Origin: Nitrosophilus alvini
GTDB taxonomy: Bacteria > Campylobacterota > Campylobacteria > Campylobacterales > Nitratiruptoraceae
Assembly (NCBI RefSeq): GCF_015100395.1
Contig: NZ_AP022847.1
Coordinates: 1,056,501-1,120,500, forward strand
Length of the DNA: 64,000 nucleotides
Direction: 5' to 3'
Both the position numbers and the translations under genes were made by a program. The first letter of the stretch is position 1, and every line of letters starts with the position of its first letter. This document shows positions 44,571-52,982 of this stretch, piece after piece. A model generated the notes under the pieces. That model worked only from the letters and a program-made list of their open reading frames with translations. It was not told the DNA's origin and ran no database searches.

Positions 44571-44608
44571 ATAATAGCTATAATTTGTTAACATACTGTT
44601 AAGTATGT
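44571..44608 (-). promoter_or_regulatory. direct-repeat regulator box C and -10 for the PqqD-headed operon
   Basis: GTTAA at 44587-44591 and 44598-44602 repeats at 11 bases. On the minus strand TATTAT (44576-44571) follows the proximal TTAAC by 15 bases. An overlapping perfect dyad ACATACT (44591-44597)/AGTATGT (44602-44608) lies in the same 83-bp divergent promoter, so the 68-residue gene on the + strand may share control. Confidence 0.6.
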
Positions 44609-44633
44609 AATAATTATAAAAAAGGAGTAGAGT

Positions 44634-44840
44634 ATGGGAAAAGAGCATACAGAAAAAATAGAGAAAATTATTGAAGCGGTCAAAAAGTCTAACAGAATGG
44701 ATGAGGAAGAGAAAAAAAGAATAATAGCCAGGCTTGAAGAGTGGAGAGAGGATAAAAATGCCGTTAGAGATATTGCGGCAAAAGCAGAAGAGATATCGGC
44801 CAGTCTTATGCCTATACTTGCCGAACTGGGCTTTTTATAA
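44634..44840 (+). CDS. small charged helical protein, divergent from the PqqD operon
   Basis: This is a 68-residue protein with SD AAAGGAG eight bases before the ATG. It is predicted wholly helical and highly charged (MGKEHTEKIEKIIEAVKK, MDEEEKKRIIARLEEWRED), with a more hydrophobic C-terminus, SASLMPILAELGFL. No signal peptide and no cysteine are present. I do not recognise the family. It shares the divergent promoter with the PqqD-like gene. It could be a regulatory or chaperone-like protein, or a leader-bearing substrate for the PqqD/ATP-grasp pair, but nothing in the sequence decides this. Confidence 0.65.
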   Translation: MGKEHTEKIEKIIEAVKKSNRMDEEEKKRIIARLEEWREDKNAVRDIAAKAEEISASLMPILAELGFL

Positions 44841-44852
44841 TAAAAGGTTCAA

Positions 44853-45917
44853 TTAGGGAAAAGAGAGCATAACAACGGTACCAAAATTTTTTTTGGATTC
44901 CGCCTCGATTTCTATATCCATTGCATCACATAAAGTTTTGACTATATGCAGTCCTATCCCACTGCCGCTTTTTTGCTCTTTATAATACCTTTTAAATATC
45001 AAATCGACATTTTCAATACCTTTGCCTGTATCCTTGATATAAAGAGTTCTGTTTTTTGTCCAGATTTTTACAGAACCGCCCTCTACATTATATTTACAGG
45101 CATTTGTAAGTAAATTGTGAAGTATCTGTTTTATAGCGGCACTGTTTACTTTCACTTCAAAACTTTTGCACTCTACACTTATTTTTATATTCCTGAATTT
45201 CAATGAATACTCTTCTGCCATCTCTTTTATCAAAGGGCATATATCTATTTTTTCCATTTTGAATGTTTTTTCTTCCAGCAAAATATTTAAATTTTTATAT
45301 AAAGATGCTATCTCCTTTGTGCTTGTCTCAATTCTTGAGAGCTCCTTTTTACCCTTGCACAAAGGATCTTTTTTCAAAAGTTTTATATTTAAAAGAATCG
45401 ACGTTACAGGAGTGTTCAGATCATGTATAAGATCTTTTGCAAACCAGTCCAGACGTTTTATGGTCTCTTGCATAGGCTTTAATGAGAGTTTTGAAAGGTA
45501 GAAACTTATCACACCAAAAAGAAAAAGCAAAGAAAATTCGACGACAATTATCTTTAATAGAAGCTTTTTTATGTTTTCGTCAAACTCTTTTCTATCTTTT
45601 TTTATCAAAAGATACCCCAAATTGTTTCTGTTGGGTACAATTTTTTCAAAACAGCACTCTGTCAGTTTCAGATTTTGAGGATTGAAATTTTTTATCTCTT
45701 TTTTCAATATTTCATATGTAAACCCTTCTCTTTTATAGTTGAAGTTTGAAGTTTTCAACATTCTCGCATATAATATCATCGAAAACTGCTCTTTTGAAAT
45801 AAACGTCTCTTTTTGTTGTTGAAAATAAAAATATCCGGAAACGGTTATAAGTATCGCAACAGATGCAAAATAGATAGCAAAAAACTTCCAGAAAGCTTTT
45901 TTTTCATATGTTTTCAA
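44853..45917 (-). CDS. sensor histidine kinase
   Basis: This 354-residue inner-membrane kinase has two helices (about 10-29 and 120-140) enclosing a periplasmic sensor of roughly 90 residues that contains an adjacent cysteine pair (LTECCFEKIV). The kinase core has H-box DLIHDLNTPVTS near 168, N-box LHNLLTNACKYN near 270, G1 DTGKGIE near 298 and G2 GSGIGLHIVKTL near 320. Its ATG overlaps the stop of the response-regulator gene (4 bases). It lies directly upstream of the PqqD-headed operon, on the same strand. The stimulus is unknown; the cysteine pair makes metal or redox sensing conceivable. Confidence 0.92.
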   Translation of the reverse strand: MKTYEKKAFWKFFAIYFASVAILITVSGYFYFQQQKETFISKEQFSMILYARMLKTSNFNYKREGFTYEILKKEIKNFNPQNLKLTECCFEKIVPNRNNLGYLLIKKDRKEFDENIKKLLLKIIVVEFSLLFLFGVISFYLSKLSLKPMQETIKRLDWFAKDLIHDLNTPVTSILLNIKLLKKDPLCKGKKELSRIETSTKEIASLYKNLNILLEEKTFKMEKIDICPLIKEMAEEYSLKFRNIKISVECKSFEVKVNSAAIKQILHNLLTNACKYNVEGGSVKIWTKNRTLYIKDTGKGIENVDLIFKRYYKEQKSGSGIGLHIVKTLCDAMDIEIEAESKKNFGTVVMLSFP

Positions 45918-46570
45918 GCTTCCTCCTCAAGTCTGTATCCGATTCCTCTCATATTTTTTATATCAAACCCCGCTTTTCTCAGCTTGTTTATATGAACACG
46001 CAAAGCTTTTTCGCTTATCTCTTCACCTTCGGATATCTTCAAAGCAATCTCCTCTTTACTGATAGTTTTTCCTATATTTTGCAAAAAAACTTTCAACAGC
46101 TTCTTTTCGAATGGTGGCAGATGTATCGTTTCACCGTCTCTTTTAATCTCCTCTTTTTCTATATCGTAACTGATATTTCTGTATTTAATAATATTGCTGT
46201 GAGAATTGAAACTTTTTTTTATAAGAGCTTTGATTCTTATCAAAAGTTCATCAAAATCGAAAGGCTTTTTTATATAATCATCTGCTCCGGACTCAAATCC
46301 CTGCGATAAAGAGTTTATATCAGTAAGAGCCGTTATAAAAATAGCCGGCGTGCTGTTTCCGCTCTCTCTTAAATCTTTTAAAAGTTCGAAACCGTTGATA
46401 AAAGGCACTTTCACATCTAAAAGAAGCAGATCATACTCTTTTGCAAATGTCTCATCCAGCGCTTTTTCACCGTCTTTAACCCATGTAACATCAAAATTGT
46501 CCGCTTCCAGAAGCTCTTTTAGAGTCTCTCCCAGCGTCACATCATCTTCCACTAAAAGAAGTCTTTTCAT
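45914..46570 (-). CDS. OmpR/PhoB-family response regulator
   Basis: This 218-residue regulator has a receiver domain with acidic pocket VEDD near 8, phosphorylation site LLLLDVKVP (Asp near 51), FITA near 79 and IKKPF near 101. A winged-helix DNA-binding domain (about 125-218) follows, with LPPFEKKLLKVFLQNIGKTISKEEI and KALRVHINKLRKAGFDIKNMRGIGYRL. This class usually binds tandem direct repeats with a 10-11 bp period, which is what boxes A, B and C show. It is the natural candidate regulator for the island downstream. The kinase gene overlaps its stop. Confidence 0.93.
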   Translation of the reverse strand: MKRLLLVEDDVTLGETLKELLEADNFDVTWVKDGEKALDETFAKEYDLLLLDVKVPFINGFELLKDLRESGNSTPAIFITALTDINSLSQGFESGADDYIKKPFDFDELLIRIKALIKKSFNSHSNIIKYRNISYDIEKEEIKRDGETIHLPPFEKKLLKVFLQNIGKTISKEEIALKISEGEEISEKALRVHINKLRKAGFDIKNMRGIGYRLEEEA

Positions 46571-46894
46571 GTAGGCTCCACCAAAATTTATTATAAATAT
46601 AACAAAAAAATAGATATTAAAAGTTAAATTATCAACTTAATAATCAGTCGGAATTTTTAAAAATAAAAAGACTCTTTTTTTTAAATATAATTTTATGATT
46701 TCCATTTCTACTCGTTATAATGGGAAATACTGTTCTTTTAAAATTTTTATAAAAATAAAAGCAAAAATTTGTCTTTTTTATCTATTAATACACCTTTTGC
46801 ACCATTTTAAGGCAAAAAATAGCCAAAATTACTTGAATTTTTTAAAAAAACTCTGTACAATTGAAATGTAAATTTTTTTCATAAAGGATGTACG
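46571..46894. other. intergenic region between response regulator and HU gene
   Basis: About 324 bases of AT-rich sequence contain no supported gene. The right end holds the HU promoter (separate entry). The left end must contain the promoter of the regulator/kinase operon, but I see no convincing copy of the 11-base direct repeat found at the three target units. Confidence 0.6.
46833..46861 (+). promoter_or_regulatory. sigma-70-type promoter of the HU gene
   Basis: TTGAAT (46833-46838), a 17-base spacer and TACAAT (46856-46861) lie 34 bases upstream of the HU start codon, with AAAGGA as ribosome binding site. Confidence 0.7.
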
Positions 46895-47170
46895 ATGAAA
46901 AAAGCCGATTTTATCGCAGCTGTTGCAGAAAAAACAGGGCTATCTAAAAAAGATACCCAAAGAGTTATCGATGCGGCTCTTGAGACAATCACGGAGGCAT
47001 TGAAGAGTGGCGAAGATGTGTCTTTCATAGGTTTCGGAACATTTACAACTGCTAAAAGAGCGGCAAGAGAAGCAAAAGTTCCGGGTACAAACAAAGTTGT
47101 TAAAGTTCCTGCTACAACAGTAGTAAAATTCAGAGTAGGAAAAAAACTAAAAGAAGCGGTTGCAAAATAA
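46895..47170 (+). CDS. hup: HU family DNA-binding protein
   Basis: This 91-residue histone-like protein bends and compacts DNA. It has the full HU fold: MKKADFIAAVAEKTGLSKKD, the hinge VSFIGFGTFTTAKRAAREAKVPGTNK (the arm with its conserved Pro replaced by a shifted motif), and the end VKFRVGKKLKEAVAK. It has its own promoter and a terminator hairpin at 47197-47219. It forms the boundary between the minus-strand island and the plus-strand housekeeping genes. Confidence 0.96.
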   Translation: MKKADFIAAVAEKTGLSKKDTQRVIDAALETITEALKSGEDVSFIGFGTFTTAKRAAREAKVPGTNKVVKVPATTVVKFRVGKKLKEAVAK

Positions 47171-47196
47171 ACTGACTGCCTGAAACTCATAACTTT

Positions 47197-47219
47197 CCGG
47201 GTCTTTCTTAAAGGCCCGG
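47197..47219 (+). terminator. hairpin terminator after HU
   Basis: CCGGGTCTTT (47197-47206) and AAAGGCCCGG (47210-47219) form a 10-bp stem with one G-T pair and a 3-base loop. A T-rich stretch follows within 20 bases. Confidence 0.7.
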
Positions 47220-47265
47220 GTTAACTCTCCTTTAAGTTTTTATATTATAGAATTCCGCTATTCAA

Positions 47266-47352
47266 GCCGAGGTGGTGAAACTGGTAGACACGCGAGACTC
47301 AAAATCTCGTGGGGGCAACCCCGTGCGGGTTCGAGTCCCGCCCTCGGTACCA
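47266..47352 (+). tRNA. tRNA-Leu (anticodon CAA)
   Basis: The acceptor stem GCCGAGG pairs with CCTCGGT (closing pair G-U), followed by discriminator A and encoded CCA. The anticodon arm CGAGA-CTCAAAA-TCTCG gives anticodon CAA (reads UUG). A long variable arm (GTGGGGGCAACCCCGTGC) marks a class II tRNA, and the T arm GCGGGTTCGAGTCCCGC is normal. Confidence 0.97.
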
Positions 47353-47359
47353 TGCGGAT

Positions 47360-47434
47360 GCGGGAGTAGCTCAGGGGTAGAGCACAACCTTGCCAAGGTT
47401 GGGGTCGCGGGTTCGAATCCCGTCTCCCGCTCCA
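47360..47434 (+). tRNA. tRNA-Gly (anticodon GCC)
   Basis: The acceptor stem GCGGGAG pairs with CTCCCGC, with discriminator T and encoded CCA. The anticodon arm CAACC-TTGCCAA-GGTTG gives GCC. The T arm GCGGGTTCGAATCCCGT closes with one G-T pair. It lies seven bases after tRNA-Leu, so the two are probably cotranscribed. Confidence 0.97.
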
Positions 47435-47524
47435 TATATTCTTCCTTTTCTTCCGATTTTTTTGATTTATTTCAGTCATATATTAGTATAATAAAACCTT
47501 CCAAATATCATAAAAAGGCTTCTA

Positions 47525-48046
47525 TTGAAAGTAGCGGTAGCTATAAGCGGTGCAAGCGGCGTTAGACTCGGTATCAAAACATATGAAAAAATTCCCGAAA
47601 CATATGAAAAATATCTTATCGTAAACGAAAATGCCGTTAAAGTGGCCCAAAAAGAGGAGAAAGAGAAGATTTTTAACAACTCACATATATGGGAAAAACC
47701 TGCTAGCGGAAGTTTCGGCCTTGACGCCTTGATGATAGTGCCCTGTTCTATGAATACACTGGCAAAAATATCCGTAGGAATATCAGACGATCTAACGACA
47801 AGAACAGCTTCCGTAATGATAAAAGAGCGAAAAAAACTGCTTCTTGCTCCAAGAGAATTGCCCTTTAGCCCAATAGCGCTTGAAAATATGCATAAACTCT
47901 CTATGTTAAATGTTATAATAGCGCCTCCGGTTCTGGGTTATTACAGTGAACCGAAAAATCTTGAAGATATGGAAAATTTTATAATCGGAAAATGGTTCGA
48001 TTTACTTGGAATCAAAAATTCGCTGTTTAAAAGATGGGAAGGGTAA
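47525..48046 (+). CDS. ubiX: UbiX-like flavin prenyltransferase family protein
   Basis: This 173-residue protein makes, by family knowledge, the prenylated FMN cofactor used by UbiD decarboxylases. It shows the flavoprotein start KVAVAISGASGVRLG, MIVPCSMNTLAKISVGISDDLTTRTASVMIKERKKLLLAPRELPFS near 75-120, and IAPPVLGYY near 138. It is slightly shorter than usual (about 185-190). The start is a TTG at 47525 with AAAAAGG upstream. It heads the plus-strand run coaD-tmk-hisS. Confidence 0.88.
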   Translation: MKVAVAISGASGVRLGIKTYEKIPETYEKYLIVNENAVKVAQKEEKEKIFNNSHIWEKPASGSFGLDALMIVPCSMNTLAKISVGISDDLTTRTASVMIKERKKLLLAPRELPFSPIALENMHKLSMLNVIIAPPVLGYYSEPKNLEDMENFIIGKWFDLLGIKNSLFKRWEG

Positions 48047-48101
48047 GAGAGTATTGATTGTAAATCTGAAAGCTTTCATTTTAGCAGCAAAAGGTTTTTG
48101 A

Positions 48102-48581
48102 ATGAAAAAAGTTGTATATCCCGGTACTTTTGACCCTATAACAAAGGGGCATATGGATATCATCAAAAGAGCGGCAACTCTTTTTGAGAGCGTCATAGTC
48201 GCCGTTGCTGTTTCAAGTGAAAAGAAACCTATGTTTGATATCGAAACAAGAATCATGATGGCAAAAAAAGCGATCAAATCATACAAAAATGTTGAAGTGG
48301 TCAGTTTCGATACTCTTTTGGTGGATTTCTGCGAAAAAGTGGATGCAAATGTCATCATAAGAGGACTAAGAGCCGTAAGCGACTTTGAGTATGAGTTGCA
48401 GATGGGGTATGCCAACCAGTCTTTGAAAGAGGATCTAGAAACCGTATATCTGATGCCAAGTCTCAAAAACGCATTCATCAGCTCTTCCGTCGTCAGGACT
48501 ATTTTGAAATACGGAGGAGACATATCTCATCTGGTACCCAAAGAGGTATTGGAAGTGTTGGAGGAAATAGATAGAAAGTAG
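48102..48581 (+). CDS. coaD: phosphopantetheine adenylyltransferase
   Basis: This 159-residue enzyme of CoA synthesis joins 4'-phosphopantetheine to AMP. It has the nucleotidyltransferase motif YPGTFDPITKGHMDII (TxGH at residues 15-18), NVIIRGLRAVSDFEYELQMGYAN near 86, and the ISSS motif in NAFISSSVVRTI near 125. Length is standard. It lies between ubiX and tmk. Confidence 0.96.
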   Translation: MKKVVYPGTFDPITKGHMDIIKRAATLFESVIVAVAVSSEKKPMFDIETRIMMAKKAIKSYKNVEVVSFDTLLVDFCEKVDANVIIRGLRAVSDFEYELQMGYANQSLKEDLETVYLMPSLKNAFISSSVVRTILKYGGDISHLVPKEVLEVLEEIDRK

Positions 48582-48620
48582 AAAAGCTTTCAAATCTCCA
48601 GTTATAAAACAAGGCAAACT

Positions 48621-49202
48621 ATGTATGTTATTTTGGAAGGAATAGACAGAGCGGGTAAAAGCACCCAGATAGAGCTTTTGAAAAAAAGATATCCCAAAGC
48701 TCTCTTTACTAAAGAGCCTGGTGGAACGCCATTTGGACAAAAGATAAGAGATATAGTACTAAATACAAAAAATATCAGCCCAAGAGCGGAAGCACTGCTG
48801 TTTCTTGCCGACAGAAACGAACATATTCAAAAGGTTATAAAACCAAATATCGAAAAACTGATCATCAGTGATAGAGGTTTTGTATCAGGGGTGGCATACG
48901 CTCATGTAAAAGAAAATATAGATCTTGAGACCCTGCTCTGGCTGAACAGTTTCGCTATGGAAAATATAGAGCCGGACAAAATCGTCCTGATAGAGATATC
49001 CAAAGATGCGCTGCTAAAAAGAATGCACACAGAAAAACTCGATACCATAGAAGCGAGAGGCGTAGAGTATCTTTTGAAAGTTCAGGAAATCATGAAAAAA
49101 ACCATACTCAAAACAGGTATCGAACATCTTTTTATAGACGCTTCTTTGGATAAAGAGACAATAAACCACAAAATTTCCGACTTTATCGAAAAGGGAAGAT
49201 AA
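48621..49202 (+). CDS. tmk: dTMP kinase
   Basis: This 193-residue thymidylate kinase phosphorylates dTMP to dTDP. The P-loop is EGIDRAGKSTQIE near 6, with the DR motif in ISDRGFVSGVAYAH near 84 and a lid region around 135-145. Its TAA stop shares a base with the hisS ATG (TAATG), so the two are coupled. Confidence 0.95.
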   Translation: MYVILEGIDRAGKSTQIELLKKRYPKALFTKEPGGTPFGQKIRDIVLNTKNISPRAEALLFLADRNEHIQKVIKPNIEKLIISDRGFVSGVAYAHVKENIDLETLLWLNSFAMENIEPDKIVLIEISKDALLKRMHTEKLDTIEARGVEYLLKVQEIMKKTILKTGIEHLFIDASLDKETINHKISDFIEKGR

Positions 49203-50416
49203 TGACTATAAAAGCTTTAAGGGGTATGAAAGATATTCTTCCGCCGCAGAGCGATAAATTTTTATATTTTATAGAAAACGCCACAAAAATAGCCGAAAGG
49301 TACGGATTCAGATATATAGAAACGCCTCTTCTTGAAGAGACCGCTCTTTTTAAAAGAAGTGTGGGAGAAAGCAGCGACATTGTGGGCAAAGAGATGTATC
49401 AGTTTATAGACAAAGGGGGAAACGACGTATGTCTTCGCCCGGAAGGCACGGCCGGAATCGTCAGAAGTTTCATAGAACACAAACTGGACCGTATGCAGCA
49501 GACATACAGATTTTTCTATTACGGCCCTATGTTCAGATACGAAAGACCGCAAAAGGGAAGACTCAGAGAGTTTCATCAGTTCGGCTGCGAAACTTTCGGC
49601 GAAGGAAGCGTATATGAAGATGCGAATATGATTTTGCTTATAAAAGATATACTGGACTTTTTCAAAATAAAATATTCGCTCAAAATAAACTCCCTAGGTT
49701 GTCCAAACTGTATGCCTCTGTACAGAAAAAAACTGGTTGATTATCTAGAAGGGCTCGAAAACAGACTCTGTGTCGATTGTATACGAAGAACTGACACCAA
49801 TCCGATAAGAGTTCTTGACTGCAAGATAGAAAACTGCCAAAAAGAGCTCAAAGAGGCGCCAAAACTTCTGGACAACCTTTGTGAAGAGTGCAAAAACGAC
49901 TTTGAAAAGCTAAAACAGCTTCTAAAAAAGAACAGCGTCTCATTCGAGGTAGACCCCAATCTTGTAAGAGGTCTCGACTACTACACTAAAACCGCATTCG
50001 AATTTGTCAGTGCCGAGATAGGTGCCCAAAGCGCGGTAGCCGGTGGGGGAAGATTCGATAGACTTGTAGAGTTTTTGGGCGGCAAACCCACTCCGGCCAT
50101 AGGTTTTGCCATCGGAATGGAGAGGATTCTGGATCTGATAGAGATGCCGGAAACAAAAAGAGAAGGGATCTATCTTGGCGCTTTGAGCGAAAATGCTATA
50201 GACACTATTTTCACTCTGGCACATAAGAAAAGAGAAAAAGAAAAAGTCTTTATGGAATATAGAAAGAAAAGCCTGAAAGCCCATCTCAAAGCTGCAGACA
50301 AGGCAAATGCAAAATATGCGGCTATAATCGGAGAGGAAGAGATCAAAAACGGAACAATATGGGTAAAAGATCTTGAAAACAAGAAAGAAAAAGTTATAGA
50401 TCTGGAACAGTTCTGA
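49202..50416 (+). CDS. hisS: histidyl-tRNA synthetase
   Basis: This 404-residue class II synthetase has motif 1 around GMKDILPPQSDKF and ETPLLEE, motif 2 FYYGPMFRYERPQKGRLREFHQFG near 103, the histidine-A loop LVRGLDYYTKTAFEF near 258 and motif 3 GGRFDRLVEFLGGKPTPAIGFAIGMER near 283. Four cysteine-containing segments around residues 160-225 (CPNC, CVDC, CKIENC, CEEC) suggest a zinc-binding insertion, as in some bacterial HisRS. A C-terminal anticodon-binding domain follows. Confidence 0.96.
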   Translation: MTIKALRGMKDILPPQSDKFLYFIENATKIAERYGFRYIETPLLEETALFKRSVGESSDIVGKEMYQFIDKGGNDVCLRPEGTAGIVRSFIEHKLDRMQQTYRFFYYGPMFRYERPQKGRLREFHQFGCETFGEGSVYEDANMILLIKDILDFFKIKYSLKINSLGCPNCMPLYRKKLVDYLEGLENRLCVDCIRRTDTNPIRVLDCKIENCQKELKEAPKLLDNLCEECKNDFEKLKQLLKKNSVSFEVDPNLVRGLDYYTKTAFEFVSAEIGAQSAVAGGGRFDRLVEFLGGKPTPAIGFAIGMERILDLIEMPETKREGIYLGALSENAIDTIFTLAHKKREKEKVFMEYRKKSLKAHLKAADKANAKYAAIIGEEEIKNGTIWVKDLENKKEKVIDLEQF

Positions 50417-50428
50417 TTTGGAGAGCAA

Positions 50429-52270
50429 ATGTTTGACTACGGCATAAAACAGTGGGCAAAAGATGACTTTATCATCGAAAACGGACTGGTAAAGGTAAAC
50501 CATTCCGTCAAGCCCTCTTTGATAGAAATTACAAAAAAAATCAGAGACACAGGTGTAAGAGGACCTATACTCATAAGATTTCCACACCTTATAAAAAAAC
50601 AGATAGATTCTCTTTATACGCAATTTAACAGAGCGATCGACACTTTTGACTACAGAGGGGGGTTCAATGCCGTTTTTCCGCTGAAAGTAAATCAGTTTCC
50701 AAACTTCATAAAATCTCTTGTGGATATTGCACAGGAGTACAACTATGGACTTGAAGCGGGAAGTAAAGCCGAACTTATCATAGCGATGGCCTACAATAAC
50801 AAAAACGCCCCCATCACGGTAAACGGCTTCAAAGATAAAGGCATGATAAGCCTCGGTTTTATCGCGGCAAAAATGGGATATGACATAACTTTGACCATAG
50901 AAGGTCTAAACGAACTCGAAACCATACTCGAAGTTGCAAAAGAGCTAGGAGAACCTCTCCCCAATATAGGTCTGAGGATTCGTCTGCACAGCTCCGGTAT
51001 AGGTATATGGGCAAAAAGCGGCGGCATCAATTCCAAATTTGGACTCACTTCTACGGAGCTTCTCGAAGCGGTTGATCTTTTAAAATCGAACAATCTTCTT
51101 GAGAAGTTCAGAATGATACATTTTCATATAGGATCCCAGATAAGCGAAATAGCCCCTGTAAAAAAAGCCCTTAGAGAAGCGGGAAACATATATGCCGAAC
51201 TTAGAAAAATGGGTGCGAAAAACCTCGACGCCATCAACCTTGGCGGGGGTCTTGCCGTTGAATACTCCCAGCATGAAAATATTCACAACAGAAACTATAC
51301 CCTTACTGAGTTTACAAACGATGTGGTCTATCTGCTAAAAGAGATTTCAGCGCAAAAAGGCGTTGCAGAGCCTATGATATATACAGAATCCGGAAGGTTC
51401 ATAGCGGCAAGCCATGCAGTACTTATCGCACCGGTACTGGAGCTCTTTTCACAGGAATACACCGAAAAGGGCCTGAAACTAAAAAAAGAGAACCCTCCTT
51501 TGATAGAAGAGCTATACGATCTTTATAAAACGATAAACAGTGCAAACGCCATAGAGTACCTTCACGACAGCCTCGATCATATGGAGTCTTTGCTGACTCT
51601 TTTCGATCTTGGATATATAGACCTTCAGGACAGGTCAAACACCGAAATTCTCGTACATCTCATCATCAAAAAAGCGATTGAGCTGACAACCTCCTCTAAT
51701 TCGCAGGAACTTAAAAGAATACAGGACAGGGTTCAAGAGCGATATCTTCTGAACTTCTCTCTTTTTCAAAGCCTGCCAGATTTCTGGGGATTAAAACAGC
51801 GTTTCCCGGTGATGCCGCTAAGCCATCTGGACAAAACCCCTACTAGAAGCGCATCGCTCTGGGACATAACATGTGACAGTGACGGTGAGATCGATTTTAA
51901 TATAGACTATCCTCTATATCTGCACGATATCGATGTAAAAAAAGAGGAGTATTTTTTAGCCTTCTTTCTTGTAGGCGCCTATCAGGAGACGTTAGGCATG
52001 AAACACAACCTTTTCACCCACCCTACCGAAGTGACTGTAGAGTTCGAAGAAGAGGGATACACTCTTGAAAATATCGTAGAAGCTCAGAGTATTCTCGATA
52101 TTTTATATGATCTTGATTATGATATAAATGATCTGCAAAGCAGACTAAAAACAAACATCGCAGAATCTGATAAAATTAAAATAGATGAAAAAGAGAAGAT
52201 ATTGGAACAGCTGGCTTTTCATCTGCATGAAAACAGTTATCTGAAAATGGTTACCAAAAAGGAAGGCTGA
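50429..52270 (+). CDS. speA: biosynthetic arginine decarboxylase
   Basis: This 613-residue SpeA-family enzyme is a PLP-dependent fold-type III decarboxylase making agmatine for polyamines. It has the PLP lysine in [18 protein letters not shown] near 85, the catalytic-barrel motifs [21 protein letters not shown] near 230 and [11 protein letters not shown] near 270, [14 protein letters not shown] near 315, and the late [13 protein letters not shown] near 478 with the conserved cysteine. A helical insert specific to SpeA sits around 350-450. It overlaps cysE by one base. Confidence 0.95.
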   Translation: MFDYGIKQWAKDDFIIENGLVKVNHSVKPSLIEITKKIRDTGVRGPILIRFPHLIKKQIDSLYTQFNRAIDTFDYRGGFNAVFPLKVNQFPNFIKSLVDIAQEYNYGLEAGSKAELIIAMAYNNKNAPITVNGFKDKGMISLGFIAAKMGYDITLTIEGLNELETILEVAKELGEPLPNIGLRIRLHSSGIGIWAKSGGINSKFGLTSTELLEAVDLLKSNNLLEKFRMIHFHIGSQISEIAPVKKALREAGNIYAELRKMGAKNLDAINLGGGLAVEYSQHENIHNRNYTLTEFTNDVVYLLKEISAQKGVAEPMIYTESGRFIAASHAVLIAPVLELFSQEYTEKGLKLKKENPPLIEELYDLYKTINSANAIEYLHDSLDHMESLLTLFDLGYIDLQDRSNTEILVHLIIKKAIELTTSSNSQELKRIQDRVQERYLLNFSLFQSLPDFWGLKQRFPVMPLSHLDKTPTRSASLWDITCDSDGEIDFNIDYPLYLHDIDVKKEEYFLAFFLVGAYQETLGMKHNLFTHPTEVTVEFEEEGYTLENIVEAQSILDILYDLDYDINDLQSRLKTNIAESDKIKIDEKEKILEQLAFHLHENSYLKMVTKKEG

Positions 52271-52980
52271 TGAAAAAAGCATCTTTGTGGCAGATAATAA
52301 AAGAGGATTTTTCCGTAGTTTCTCAAAAAGACCCTGCAATACACTCTAAATTTGAACTTTTGACAAACTATCCGGGCGTTTGGGCGCTTTTCTGGTACAG
52401 GATAGCAAACGCCCTTCACAAAAAGGGTCTTAAACTACTTGCAAGAATGATAATGGGCATAAACCAGATTTTTACCGGAATAGATATCCATCCAGCGGCA
52501 ACGATAGGAAGACGCGTATTCATTGACCACGGTATAGGTCTTGTTATAGGAGAGACGGCGGTAGTTGAAGATGATGTTCTGATATATCAGCAGGTTACCC
52601 TAGGAGGAGTGAGTCTACTCAAAGGCAAAAGACATCCTACCGTAAAAAGCGGAGCCGTCATAGGAGCCGGCGCAAAGGTACTTGGAAACATAACGGTAGG
52701 CAAAAATGCAAAAATAGGCGCCAATTCGGTAGTTGTAAAAGATGTGCCTGACGATTCCACCGCAGTTGGCATACCTGCAAAAATCATCGTAAAAGGAAGA
52801 GACAAATCGCCTCTAAGCCACAACAAACTGCCGGATATAAATAAAGAGATCTTCGAATATCTTGTAAAAAGAGTGGCTGTTCTCGAACATGCGATCTTAA
52901 CCGGCGACAAAAACATACTGGAAAAAGACAAAGAGCTAGATCACATCTATGAAGCGTTCATAAAAGCTATGAAAGATTGA
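52270..52980 (+). CDS. cysE: serine O-acetyltransferase
   Basis: This 236-residue enzyme makes O-acetylserine for cysteine synthesis. It has the left-handed hexapeptide repeat core: [40 protein letters not shown] (about 76-115), with catalytic His and Asp in DHG and HPAA, then [25 protein letters not shown] helical N-terminus and tail follow the short-form CysE plan. TGATG couples it to speA. Confidence 0.95.
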   Translation: MKKASLWQIIKEDFSVVSQKDPAIHSKFELLTNYPGVWALFWYRIANALHKKGLKLLARMIMGINQIFTGIDIHPAATIGRRVFIDHGIGLVIGETAVVEDDVLIYQQVTLGGVSLLKGKRHPTVKSGAVIGAGAKVLGNITVGKNAKIGANSVVVKDVPDDSTAVGIPAKIIVKGRDKSPLSHNKLPDINKEIFEYLVKRVAVLEHAILTGDKNILEKDKELDHIYEAFIKAMKD

Positions 52981-52982
52981 TT

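Noticed and set aside
44587-44608. NssR/CRP-FNR-type inverted site (TTAAC-N-GTTAA)
   Set aside because: Only box C can be read as an inverted TTAAC/GTTAA pair, and with a 5-base spacer; boxes A and B fit only as direct repeats, so the OmpR-type reading explains all three.
47272-47565. Open frames across the tRNA genes on both strands
   Set aside because: They translate tRNA-Leu and tRNA-Gly sequence and the common GGFEPRTR-like artefact; the tRNA folds are complete.
49940-50623. 227-codon minus-strand frame over the hisS/speA junction
   Set aside because: It is antisense to two well-supported genes and its product is Phe/Tyr/Cys-rich with no motif.
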